The notes under the pieces were generated by a model. It did no database searches and was not told the DNA's origin. It saw nothing but the letters and a program-made list of their open reading frames with translations. This document shows, piece after piece, positions 8,065 through 16,049 of a DNA stretch of 64,000 nt. The position numbers and the translations under genes were made by a program. The DNA lies in NCBI GenBank assembly GCA_002376235.1, contig DFNX01000009.1:61679-125678 (forward strand). The letters are read 5' to 3'. The stretch comes from Neorhizobium sp. UBA3556. GTDB taxonomy: Bacteria > Pseudomonadota > Alphaproteobacteria > Rhizobiales > Rhizobiaceae. Numbering within the stretch: the first letter of the stretch is position 1; the number at the start of each line of letters is the position of its first letter.

Positions 8065-9021
8065 TTACGGATGGCCCGCAGCGACAACCATGCGGATCAG
8101 CGCGTTCGAAGACGTCACTTCCATTTTAGCCATCACATTGGAACGGTGGATCTCGACCGTCTTTGGGCTGATGCCGAGCTGACGCGCGATCGCCTTGTTC
8201 GAAAGACCTTCCGCCACCAGCGAAAGCACCTGCCGTTCGCGCGGCGTCAACCGCTGCAGCTTTTCTGAAAATTCCGCCGGAACGCCGGGCATAGCGACTG
8301 GATGCGTGCCGTGCAGAAGCAGACGAATGGCGCTGACAACGATGCGTCGGGCAAGCACCACCGGCTTGCCGCTCGCCTTGGCGACCGTCTGCCTGTCGGC
8401 CTCGGTAAAACTCACGGAATTCAGCACGATGATCTCTGCATCCGCGAGATCGAGCAGCGCCCCCGCCAGCAAACGCTTGTCGCCATCCGCGGCATAACTT
8501 GCGGTGATCTTGTAGGGCGAAAGTGCCGGGATATCGAGCTCGTCGATCTGCTGTTCCAACGGCTGGATCAGGCCCACGGCAGATCCATGCGCCGCAAGTG
8601 AAATCACCGTCGACTCCATGGCGCGCTGGGCATTCACGGTCGGACACGTGCTCTCGAAATCCCTGAAAAGCCCGGTCGACAGGATCACCACCAGATCGAA
8701 CTCGTTCGGCTGGAAGGCGGCTGCGATCTTCGCCATCCGCTCGGTAATCCGCGGCTTGGAAACGACGATATCGCTGCCATCGGCCAGCCGGGTCACGATA
8801 CTGGTCTCACCAGGCCGTACCTTGAGGTCGTTGATCTCGGCCTGCGACAGACCATCCAGAGCACCGATTTCGAGCGCCTCTATCGGCAGATCGAGGTTCA
8901 CGAGCATGTCGTCGATAATGTCCGAACGCGGCGATTGACCAACGCTCAAAAACATCACGCGATGGGGCGGTTCCGCTGCTTCCGCGATGGTCGAAGACGG
9001 AGTGTGAGGATGCTTCGTCAC
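8065..9021 (-). CDS. AroM-like sensor domain fused to LuxR-type DNA-binding domain
   Basis: 318-aa predicted transcriptional regulator. Residues about 20-235 form an AroM-like domain (RVMFLSVGQSPRSDIIDDM, VGLIQPLEQQID, PVVLARRIVVSAIRLLL). Residues about 255-318 form a complete GerE/LuxR helix-turn-helix (LTPRERQVLSLVAEGLSNKAIA and ISPKTVEIHRSNVMAKM). It aligns with the neighbouring AroM protein along the whole first domain. At the two cysteine positions it reads DLVVILSTGL (Ser115) and EIIVLNSVSF (Ser202), so both thiols are gone. I infer a catalytically silent ligand sensor controlling aroM with the ABC importer, and DUF917 with the hydantoinase. The start has no strong ribosome site; an M at residue 23 would trim the unaligned leader. 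Confidence 0.85.
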   Translation of the reverse strand: MTKHPHTPSSTIAEAAEPPHRVMFLSVGQSPRSDIIDDMLVNLDLPIEALEIGALDGLSQAEINDLKVRPGETSIVTRLADGSDIVVSKPRITERMAKIAAAFQPNEFDLVVILSTGLFRDFESTCPTVNAQRAMESTVISLAAHGSAVGLIQPLEQQIDELDIPALSPYKITASYAADGDKRLLAGALLDLADAEIIVLNSVSFTEADRQTVAKASGKPVVLARRIVVSAIRLLLHGTHPVAMPGVPAEFSEKLQRLTPRERQVLSLVAEGLSNKAIARQLGISPKTVEIHRSNVMAKMEVTSSNALIRMVVAAGHP

Positions 9022-9095
9022 GGGCAGGGAATCGGTCCTTCTGATCGTATCGTCAACTTCGTTCTAGACATGCACAAATTAAAGGCAAGCCCATT

Positions 9096-9115
9096 CTAGG
9101 GGCAGTCCCCTATAG
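9096..9115. promoter_or_regulatory. 20-bp inverted repeat between AroM-LuxR and DUF917 genes (copy 2 of shared operator)
   Basis: The site reads CTAGGGGCAGTCCCCTATAG on the plus strand. The DUF917 start codon lies 51 nt downstream, and GCTAGGTTC begins about 20 nt after the site. Both spacings are nearly the same as at aroM. In the other direction the AroM-LuxR start is about 74 nt away, so a single site could also give autoregulation. The dyad, duplication and equal geometry are seen directly; binding by AroM-LuxR is inference. Confidence 0.7.
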
Positions 9116-9166
9116 GCAGCCCTCGCCTCACATGGCTAGGTTCTAGCACATTATTCGGAGGCAAAC

Positions 9167-10246
9167 ATGATCCGTGATTTCGATGAGAGCGAGATCGACC
9201 CCCTTGCGATTGGTGCCTGGATTCTCGGGACCGGTGGCGGTGGCAGTCCTTATCTGGCTCAGCTCAACCTGAAAAAACTCTACAAGGACGGCAAGCGCAT
9301 CAAGCTTATCGATCCGAACGCACTGGATGATGGTGATGCCGTCGCAGTCGTGTCGAAGATGGGTGCCCCCCTCGTCGGCCAGGAACGTCTGGTCGATCCG
9401 GCCCATCTTGCCCGCGCCATGCAGCTGATGGAAGAATATACCGGCCGCAAGTTCCGCGCCGTGATGAGCGTCGAGATCGGTGGTGGCAACGCGCTGTCGC
9501 CCTTCCTCGCAGCCGCCATGCTGGATATCCCGGTGGTTGACGCAGACGCGATGGGCCGTGCCTATCCGGAAGCGCAGATGACCAGTTTCGCCATCGGCGA
9601 CCTGCCGATGTACCCGCTGACGCTGGTCGATTGCCGCGACAACGAGGCAATCGTTGCAAAGGCCGCATCCTGGAAGTGGATGGAGCGCATCTCGCGCAAG
9701 ATCTGCACCGAAGTCGGCTCCACCTCTGCCACCTGCAAGGCACCCCGCACCGGCAAGGAAGTCAAGGAATGGGGCGTGCTCCACACCGTGACCAAGGCCG
9801 TCAGCCTCGGCCGTGCAGTGCTTCAAGCCCGCGCCGCCCATACCGACCCGATCGCAGCCGTGCTGGCTCACGAAGGCGGCAAGGTTCTGTTCAAGGGCAA
9901 GGTTGCTGACGTGGATCGCACCACGACCGGCGGCTTCCTTCGCGGTGCAGCCCATCTTGAAGGTCTCGATGACGACCGCGGCTCCAAGGTCGAACTCGCC
10001 TTCCAGAACGAATGGGCAGTCGCCTTCCGCGACGGCCAGCCGATCGCCATGACTCCTGACCTGATCTGCCTTCTCGACACCGTGTCGGGTGAAGCGATCG
10101 GTACGGAAACCGTGCGTTACGGCCAGCGCGTCACGGTTGTCGCCCTGCCGGCACCGGATGTTCTGACCAGCCCCAAGGGCCTGGAACATGTCGGCCCCCG
10201 CGCCTTCGGATATGATCTTGATTTCAAATCGGTGTTTGCAGCATGA
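9167..10246 (+). CDS. DUF917 / S-methyl-thiohydantoin desulfurase family protein
   Basis: 359-aa cytoplasmic protein of the DUF917 family, now named after S-methyl-thiohydantoin desulfurase. The family-typical features are a glycine-rich GTGGGGSPY near residue 21, SVEIGGGNA around 101-109 and VVDADAMGRAYPE around 124-136. The C-terminal half (KVLFKGKVADVDRTTTGGF onward) forms the second conserved domain. GGAGG lies 5 nt before the ATG. It overlaps the hydantoinase gene by 4 bp (ATGA), so the two are coupled and may act together on a hydantoin-like ring. The promoter region carries the shared 20-bp operator. The exact reaction is not known from sequence. Confidence 0.85.
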   Translation: MIRDFDESEIDPLAIGAWILGTGGGGSPYLAQLNLKKLYKDGKRIKLIDPNALDDGDAVAVVSKMGAPLVGQERLVDPAHLARAMQLMEEYTGRKFRAVMSVEIGGGNALSPFLAAAMLDIPVVDADAMGRAYPEAQMTSFAIGDLPMYPLTLVDCRDNEAIVAKAASWKWMERISRKICTEVGSTSATCKAPRTGKEVKEWGVLHTVTKAVSLGRAVLQARAAHTDPIAAVLAHEGGKVLFKGKVADVDRTTTGGFLRGAAHLEGLDDDRGSKVELAFQNEWAVAFRDGQPIAMTPDLICLLDTVSGEAIGTETVRYGQRVTVVALPAPDVLTSPKGLEHVGPRAFGYDLDFKSVFAA

Positions 10247-11805
10247 AGCGGATCGGAATTGACGTCGGCGGCACCAATACGGATGCCGTGCTCATCGATG
10301 GCGAGAAAGTCGTTTCCGCCATCAAGTTTCCCACCACCGCGGATGTGATGCAGGGTGTCGTCAACGCCATCGGTCACGTCGTGTCCTCGCAGGCGCCGGG
10401 CGCTTCGCCGATCGACGCCGTGATGATCGGCACCACGCATTTCACCAATGCCGTCGTCGAGCGTGCCCGCCTCGAGCGCATCGCCGCGATCCGCATCGCC
10501 ATGCCGGCCGGCGCATCTCTGCCGCCGATGATCGACTGGCCGGATGACCTGCGCGAAAGCGTCGATCCGCTGTCCTTCATGGTCCATGGCGGCCACGAAT
10601 ATGACGGCCGTCCGTTGGTGCCGCTTGCCCGCGACGAAATCCGCGATGCGGCAATGAAAATCCGCGACGCCGGCATCACCTCGGTCGGCATCACCGCGCT
10701 CTTCTCGCCGCTGACGGCCGAATGCGAGCTGGAAGCAGCTGAGATCGTCCGTTCGATCATCCCGGATGCGCGTATCACGCTGTCGCATACGCTCGGCCGC
10801 ATCGGCCTTCTGGAACGCGAAAACGTCACGCTTCTGAACGCCGCCCTTCAGGGTCTCGGCCGCAAGACGATCGACGCCTTCAAGGATGCGCTCGTCAAGG
10901 CCGGCGTCAACGCCCCCTTCTACCTCACCCAGAACGACGGCACCGTCGTGCTGGCGGATGTCGCAGCGGCAAACCCGGTCTACAGCTTCGCGTCGGGCCC
11001 GACTAACTCCATGCGCGGTGCGGCCTTCCTCACCGGCCTGAAGGAAGCCATGGTTATCGATGTCGGCGGTACGACTTCCGATATCGGCTGCCTCGTCGGC
11101 GGTTTTCCGCGTGAAGCCAATAACGTGGTGGAAGTCGGCGGCGTGCGCACCCTGTTCCGCATGCCCGACCTTCTGCCCATGGCACTCGGAGGCGGCACGA
11201 TCATCGATCCGGAAACCCGCAAGATCGGCCCGCGTTCGGTCGGTTACCGGATCACCGAAAAGGCGCTCGTCTTCGGCGGTGATACGCTGACCACGACCGA
11301 CGTTGCCGTGGCCGCTGGCCTCGTCGAAATCGGCGACCGTGACCGCGTCAAGCATCTCGACAAGGCAATGGTTGCCGACCTCCTGAAGCGCATCGAAGCC
11401 ATGGTTGAAGACGGCGTAGACCGGATGAAGACCTCGGCAGAAGGCGTCAGCCTGATCGCCGTCGGTGGCGGTGCCTTCCTCATCCCGGAAAAGCTGAAAG
11501 GCGCCAGCGAAGTGCTGCGCGTCGAACATGCAGGCGTCGCCAATGCACTCGGTGCGGCCATGGCGCAGGTCTCCGGCGAAGTCGACCAGGTATTCTCCGA
11601 CATGTCGCGAGACAAGGCGATTGCCGAAGCCGAGCGTATCGCCCACGAGCGCGCCATCGAATCCGGCGCCGATCCGAAGTCGATCGTCACGCTGGATACG
11701 GAAGACATTCCGATCGCCTATCTGCCGGGTGATGCCCGCCGCGTGCGCGTCCGCGTTGTCGGCGATATCGCTTTCATGAAGGATCAACAGAAACAGGCTT
11801 CGTAA
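10243..11805 (+). CDS. Hydantoinase/oxoprolinase family protein (HyuA-like, short form)
   Basis: 520-aa protein of the ATP-dependent hydantoinase/5-oxoprolinase A family, which has an actin-like ATPase fold and opens cyclic amide rings using ATP. The N-terminal phosphate motif IGIDVGGTNTDAVLI (residues 4-18) and a second nucleotide motif AMVIDVGGTTSDIG (about 269-282) are intact, and SFASGPTNSMRGAAFLTGL precedes the latter. It is shorter than classical HyuA (about 690 aa), and no HyuB partner lies beside it; the DUF917 protein takes that place. It ends 37 bp before a strong terminator, closing a two-gene operon. Confidence 0.9.
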   Translation: MKRIGIDVGGTNTDAVLIDGEKVVSAIKFPTTADVMQGVVNAIGHVVSSQAPGASPIDAVMIGTTHFTNAVVERARLERIAAIRIAMPAGASLPPMIDWPDDLRESVDPLSFMVHGGHEYDGRPLVPLARDEIRDAAMKIRDAGITSVGITALFSPLTAECELEAAEIVRSIIPDARITLSHTLGRIGLLERENVTLLNAALQGLGRKTIDAFKDALVKAGVNAPFYLTQNDGTVVLADVAAANPVYSFASGPTNSMRGAAFLTGLKEAMVIDVGGTTSDIGCLVGGFPREANNVVEVGGVRTLFRMPDLLPMALGGGTIIDPETRKIGPRSVGYRITEKALVFGGDTLTTTDVAVAAGLVEIGDRDRVKHLDKAMVADLLKRIEAMVEDGVDRMKTSAEGVSLIAVGGGAFLIPEKLKGASEVLRVEHAGVANALGAAMAQVSGEVDQVFSDMSRDKAIAEAERIAHERAIESGADPKSIVTLDTEDIPIAYLPGDARRVRVRVVGDIAFMKDQQKQAS

Positions 11806-11842
11806 ACGCAGGTTAGCGCGCTACCGTAGCACAAAAATCGAT

Positions 11843-11870
11843 GTCCCCGATCTCCTTGAGGATCGGGGAC
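11843..11870 (+). terminator. Terminator after the DUF917-hydantoinase operon
   Basis: A perfect 10-bp stem (GTCCCCGATC and GATCGGGGAC) with an 8-nt loop is followed by TTTCC. It lies between the hydantoinase stop and the alcohol dehydrogenase start and isolates the two transcripts. Confidence 0.7.
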
Positions 11871-11899
11871 TTTCCATATTGAACAGGCGAGGATGCGTC

Positions 11900-12940
11900 A
11901 TGAAGGCCATGTATTACGAAGCGTTCGAACAGATGCCCGAGATCAGGACGCTTCCCGATCCCGAGCCGACCTTTGGCGGTGTCGTGATCAAGGTCGGCGC
12001 GACCGGTCTTTGCCGCAGCGATTGGCACGGCTGGAAGGGCCATGACCCGGATATCCAGCTGCCGCACGTTCCGGGCCACGAACTGGCCGGCAAGGTGGTG
12101 GCGACCGGCAAGGGCGTCATGCGTTTCAAGGTCGGCGATCGCGTTACCGTGCCCTTCGTTTCCGGCTGCGGCCATTGCGCCGAATGCCATTCCGGCAACC
12201 AGCAGGTCTGCCCCGACCAGTTCCAGCCCGGCTTCACCCATTGGGGATCCTTCGCCGAATATGTCGCGATCGATTATGCCGACACTAACCTCGTGCATCT
12301 ACCGGAGGATATCGATGATGCGACGGCCGCAAGTCTCGGCTGCCGTTTCGCCACATCCTTCCGCGCCGTTGCCGATCAGGCGCGCACCGGCCCCGGCGAC
12401 TGGGTCGCCGTCCACGGCTGCGGCGGCGTCGGCCTCTCTGCAATCATGATCGCGACGGCCCTCGGTGCAAACGTCATCGGGATAGACCTGACCGAGGACA
12501 AGCTCGCATTCGCGCGGCAATGCGGAGCAGTTGCCACGATCAATGCCGGTTCGGTGCCGGATGTCGTGGAAGCCGTACGGGAAATCACCAAGGGCGGCGC
12601 ACATGTCTCGATCGATGCGCTCGGCCACCCGACAACCTGTTTCAACTCGATCAAGAACCTGCGCCGCCGCGGCCGTCACGTCCAGGTCGGTCTGATGCTC
12701 GGCGAACATGCAACGCCGCAGATTCCCATGGCGCAGGTCATCGGCCACGAGCTGGAAATCTACGGCAGCCATGGCATGCAGGCCTGGCGCTACGATGCGA
12801 TGCTCTCCATGCTCACCGCCGGAAAGATGAAGCCGCAGCAGCTCATCTCGAAGCACGTAAGCCTCGCCGAAGGCGTGCATGAACTGGTCAATCTCGACAA
12901 GGCCGAGACACCCGGCATCGCCGTCATCACCAGCTTCTAA
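11900..12940 (+). CDS. Zinc-dependent alcohol dehydrogenase family protein
   Basis: 346-aa medium-chain NAD(P)-dependent dehydrogenase. The catalytic zinc site is Cys (GLCRSDWHGW) with GHE (VPGHELAGKVV). The structural zinc loop is complete: CGHCAECHSGNQQVC. The cofactor-binding motif is GCGGVGLSAIMIA. The ATG at 11900 has GAGG 7 nt upstream and begins MKAMYYEAF, which fits the family better than the upstream TTG at 11879. It stands alone, with terminator-like hairpins on both sides. Substrate unknown; alcohols, polyols and aldehydes are all used in this family. Confidence 0.92.
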   Translation: MKAMYYEAFEQMPEIRTLPDPEPTFGGVVIKVGATGLCRSDWHGWKGHDPDIQLPHVPGHELAGKVVATGKGVMRFKVGDRVTVPFVSGCGHCAECHSGNQQVCPDQFQPGFTHWGSFAEYVAIDYADTNLVHLPEDIDDATAASLGCRFATSFRAVADQARTGPGDWVAVHGCGGVGLSAIMIATALGANVIGIDLTEDKLAFARQCGAVATINAGSVPDVVEAVREITKGGAHVSIDALGHPTTCFNSIKNLRRRGRHVQVGLMLGEHATPQIPMAQVIGHELEIYGSHGMQAWRYDAMLSMLTAGKMKPQQLISKHVSLAEGVHELVNLDKAETPGIAVITSF

Positions 12941-12955
12941 GACTACTAAACATCC

Positions 12956-12979
12956 GGGTGGCTAAAGCATCAGCCACCC
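12956..12979. terminator. Hairpin between convergent ADH and LysR genes
   Basis: An 8-bp stem (GGGTGGCT and AGCCACCC) with an 8-nt loop spans the end of the LysR coding region and the gap to the alcohol dehydrogenase. Neither side has a real U-tract, so it may be an attenuating or end-protecting hairpin. Confidence 0.4.
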
Positions 12980-13878
12980 ACAAACGCATCCTGATTGTCC
13001 TGCACCAGCGCCGTCAGATAATCGGCAACCGCCCGCACGCGCGGAACCCGGCTCATGTCGCGATGGCGCACGATGTAGTAATGCCGCGTCAGTTGAACCT
13101 CGCGCGGCAGCACGATCTCCAGTTCGCTCTGCCGGCTGGCGATGAAATGCGGTAGGATGCACAGCCCCAGCCCGTTCAGCGTCGCCGTCAACTGCGCAAA
13201 AATGCTGGAGCTCTGGAATTTCGGTTTTATGCCGGGATGCACGTCGCCGAGATAATCCAGCCCCGGCGCAAAGATCATGTCTTCGATATAGCCTATGAAC
13301 GGATGATCGAGCAGGTCTTCCCGCCGCTTCAGCGGTGCCGCACCGGCCAGATAGCGCTTCGATCCATAGATGTTGAGCTTGTAGTCGGTAATCTTCTCGA
13401 TCAGGTAAGGCCCGGCCTTGGGTGGATCGAGCGCCACCGCGATATCTGCCTCCTTGCGCGACAGCGACATGATCTGCTGGATCGTCACCAGTTCCAGTGA
13501 AAGGCTCGGATGCCGCGCGGTAAAATCTCCGAGATGATGGGTGAGGAAGAAGTTGGAAAAACCTTCCGGAGCACTCAGCCTCACGACGCCCTGATGCGCC
13601 GCATTGCCGGACGTGATCTCCGCCTGCAGCCGGTCCGCCTCCCCCTCCATCCGCTCCGCCGTCTCGACGAAACGCTGGCCGACAGCTGTCAGCACATAAC
13701 CGCGCGGATTACGCTCGAAGAGCTTGACCTTGAGGGCAAATTCCAGCCGGTCGATGCGGCGCGAGACGGTGGCATGGCTGGTGCGCAGGTGGCGCGCCGC
13801 CGTCGACAGCTGCCCCGTGCGGGCAACCGCCAGAAAATACTGCAGGTCATCCCAGGTAAAGATGGGATTGCCGCTCAT
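12970..13878 (-). CDS. LysR family transcriptional regulator
   Basis: 302-aa DNA-binding regulator. The N-terminal winged helix-turn-helix covers FTWDDLQYFLAVARTGQLSTAARHL and the recognition helix around TSHATVSRRIDRLE. The inducer-binding domain follows from about residue 90. The FTWDDLQYFL opening is characteristic of the subgroup with a shortened linker. It is divergent from the Liv-type operon (14065 onward) across 186 bp, the usual arrangement for a LysR activator and its target. Long-range inverted repeats lie just upstream of both genes. Confidence 0.92.
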   Translation of the reverse strand: MSGNPIFTWDDLQYFLAVARTGQLSTAARHLRTSHATVSRRIDRLEFALKVKLFERNPRGYVLTAVGQRFVETAERMEGEADRLQAEITSGNAAHQGVVRLSAPEGFSNFFLTHHLGDFTARHPSLSLELVTIQQIMSLSRKEADIAVALDPPKAGPYLIEKITDYKLNIYGSKRYLAGAAPLKRREDLLDHPFIGYIEDMIFAPGLDYLGDVHPGIKPKFQSSSIFAQLTATLNGLGLCILPHFIASRQSELEIVLPREVQLTRHYYIVRHRDMSRVPRVRAVADYLTALVQDNQDAFVGG

Positions 13879-13900
13879 ACCCCCTCCCCGGTTCGAGCCG

Positions 13901-13914
13901 ATCTGTTCAAAAAT
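13901..13914. promoter_or_regulatory. Left arm of a long-range inverted repeat in the LysR-Liv intergenic region
   Basis: ATCTGTTCAAAAAT pairs with ATTTTGAACAGAT at 14021-14033 in inverted orientation, with one base of length difference and about 106 bp between them. The arms sit about 23 bp before the LysR start and 31 bp before the binding-protein start, so each may mark one of the two divergent promoters. Function is inferred. Confidence 0.35.
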
Positions 13915-14020
13915 GCACAGATGCTGTTTGCAATTAATAGCGCCAAGCTTCTTGCGTCAACGGTCGTTTTCCTCAACCATGTGCTTATGGAAGTGCTGCT
14001 TTGAGGAGGGCAGCCTGCCA

Positions 14021-14033
14021 ATTTTGAACAGAT
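14021..14033. promoter_or_regulatory. Right arm of the long-range inverted repeat
   Basis: ATTTTGAACAGAT is the inverted partner of 13901-13914. It lies 31 bp upstream of the Liv-type binding-protein ATG, close to its ribosome site (GGGAGGAG). Confidence 0.35.
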
Positions 14034-14064
14034 TAGCGCTCTGCAATCTCTGGGAGGAGACCTT

Positions 14065-15267
14065 ATGCGTAAGACGTTCCTGACGTCGCTGGCCTTAGTG
14101 CTGGCGAGCGGCACTGCATTTGCTCAATCGGCATCAGATGGAAAAGTGAAGATCGGCATCCTGAACGACCAGTCAGGCGTCTATGCCGATTTCGGCGGCA
14201 AGTCGTCGGTGGAAGCCGCGAAAATGGCGATCGAGGATTACGGCGGCAAGGTGCTCGGTGTGCCGGTCGAACTCGTCAATGCCGACCATCAGAACAAGCC
14301 CGACGTCGCCTCCAACATCGCGCGTCAGTGGTACGATACCGAGCAGGTCGATGCGATCATGGACCTGACGACGTCGTCGGTCGGTCTCGCCGTGCAGGCG
14401 CTGTCCAAGGACAAGAAGAAGATCACCATCAACACCGGTGCCGCGACCGTCGATCTGACCGGAAAGGCCTGCACCCCCTATGGTTTCCACTGGGCATACG
14501 ACACCCATGCGCTGGCCGTCGGTACCGGCGGTGCCATGGTCAAACAGGGAGGCGATACGTGGTTCTTCCTGACCGCCGATTATGCCTTCGGCTATTCGCT
14601 GGAACAGCAGACCAGCGATTACGTCAAGGCCAATGGTGGACAGGTGCTCGGCTCGGTGCGCCATCCGCTGTCCAGCCAGGACTTTTCATCCTTCCTGCTG
14701 CAGGCCCAGTCATCCGGCGCCAAGGTGATTGGCCTCGCCAATGCCGGCCTCGATACGGCAAACACGATCAAGCAGGCCGCCGAATTCGGCATCACACAGG
14801 GTGGCCAGAACCTTGCGGCGCTGCTCTTCACGCTGGCCGAAGTCCATGGCCTCGGGCTTGAAGCCGCACAGGGCCTGACACTCACCGAGGGCTATTACTG
14901 GAACCTCGACGACCAGAGCCGCGAATTCGGCAAGAAATTCTTCGCCAAGACGCAGAGAATGCCGAACATGGTTCATGCCGGCACCTATTCGGCCGTGACC
15001 CATTATCTGAAGGCGGTCGAAAAGGCAGGCACTGACGATGCGGATGCGGTGGCGAAAGCCATGCGTGACATGCCGGTCGACGACTTCTTCGGCCGCGGCG
15101 GTACCGTGGCAGCGAATGGCCGCATGATCCACGACATGTATCTCCTGCAGGTCAAGAAACCGGCCGACAGCAAGGAGCCCTTCGACTATTACAACGTCCT
15201 CGCCACCATTCCCGGCAAGGATGCCTATCTCGATCCCGCCAAGTCGGGCTGCGAGCTGGTGAAATAA
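14065..15267 (+). CDS. Branched-chain-amino-acid-type ABC transporter substrate-binding protein (LivK-like)
   Basis: Periplasmic receptor of 400 aa with a clear signal peptide (MRKTFLTSLALVLASGTAFA, cleaved before QSA). The mature protein starts with VKIGILNDQSGVYADFGGKSS, the usual opening of Peripla_BP_6 proteins, followed by AADHQNKPDVASNIA-type and DLTTSSVGLAV segments. Rhizobial LivK-like receptors bind amino acids, amides, urea, aromatic acids and other ligands. Because the operon continues with a GMC oxidoreductase and a beta-hydroxyacid dehydrogenase, a hydroxylated compound is more likely here than leucine; that is inference. Confidence 0.92.
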   Translation: MRKTFLTSLALVLASGTAFAQSASDGKVKIGILNDQSGVYADFGGKSSVEAAKMAIEDYGGKVLGVPVELVNADHQNKPDVASNIARQWYDTEQVDAIMDLTTSSVGLAVQALSKDKKKITINTGAATVDLTGKACTPYGFHWAYDTHALAVGTGGAMVKQGGDTWFFLTADYAFGYSLEQQTSDYVKANGGQVLGSVRHPLSSQDFSSFLLQAQSSGAKVIGLANAGLDTANTIKQAAEFGITQGGQNLAALLFTLAEVHGLGLEAAQGLTLTEGYYWNLDDQSREFGKKFFAKTQRMPNMVHAGTYSAVTHYLKAVEKAGTDDADAVAKAMRDMPVDDFFGRGGTVAANGRMIHDMYLLQVKKPADSKEPFDYYNVLATIPGKDAYLDPAKSGCELVK

Positions 15268-16049
15268 TGGCAGCGCCTGCACGGGAACTGCACGAGGAGC
15301 CGCGGGTGGTCTTATCTGCCCGCGGTCTCTCCAAGAGTTTTGGCGCTTTCGCAGCGGTAAGGGATGTCGATCTCGACATCTACCACGCCCGCGTACACGC
15401 GCTGATCGGCCCGAATGGTGCCGGCAAGACGACGGTCTTCAACCTTCTCACCAAATTCCTGCAGCCGACCGCAGGCTCGATTACGCTTCTCGGCACCGAT
15501 ATCACCAAAACCTCGCCGGACAAGGTCGCTCGCATGGGCCTGGTCCGCTCGTTCCAGATCTCCGCAGTCTTCCCGCATCTGACCGTTCTCGACAATGTCC
15601 GAGTTGCGCTGCAGCGCCCGAACGGATTGTCGACCCAGTTCTGGTTGCCCACCTCCTCGCTCGACCGGCTGAACGCCCGCGCCGATGAACTGATCGAAAA
15701 TGTTGGCCTGAAACGCGAACGCAATGCGATGGCCGCCGACCTGTCCTACGGCCGCAAGCGCGTGCTCGAAATCGCAACCACGCTGGCGCTCGATCCGAAA
15801 GTGTTGCTGCTCGACGAGCCGATGGCCGGCATGGGCCAGGAGGATATCGGCACCGTCTCAAACATCATCCGTGAAGTGGCGAAGACCCGCGCCGTCTTGA
15901 TGGTCGAACACAATCTTTCGGTCGTGGCCGATATCTGTCACCACGTCACAGTTCTGCAGCGCGGCGAAATTCTTGCCGAAGGCGACTATGCGGCGGTCTC
16001 TCAGGATGAGCGCGTGCGGCTCGCCTACATGGGCACGGAGGACGCGTGA
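15267..16049 (+). CDS. Branched-chain-type ABC transporter ATPase (LivG-like)
   Basis: 260-aa cytoplasmic ATPase. Walker A is GPNGAGKT (about 48-55), the signature is LSYGRKRVLEIA, a known LivG variant of LSGGQ, and Walker B is VLLLDEPMAGM. The MVEHNLSVV switch region and the C-terminal YMGTEDA ending fit LivG. The start codon shares one base with the LivK stop (ATAATG). Confidence 0.93.
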   Translation: MAAPARELHEEPRVVLSARGLSKSFGAFAAVRDVDLDIYHARVHALIGPNGAGKTTVFNLLTKFLQPTAGSITLLGTDITKTSPDKVARMGLVRSFQISAVFPHLTVLDNVRVALQRPNGLSTQFWLPTSSLDRLNARADELIENVGLKRERNAMAADLSYGRKRVLEIATTLALDPKVLLLDEPMAGMGQEDIGTVSNIIREVAKTRAVLMVEHNLSVVADICHHVTVLQRGEILAEGDYAAVSQDERVRLAYMGTEDA

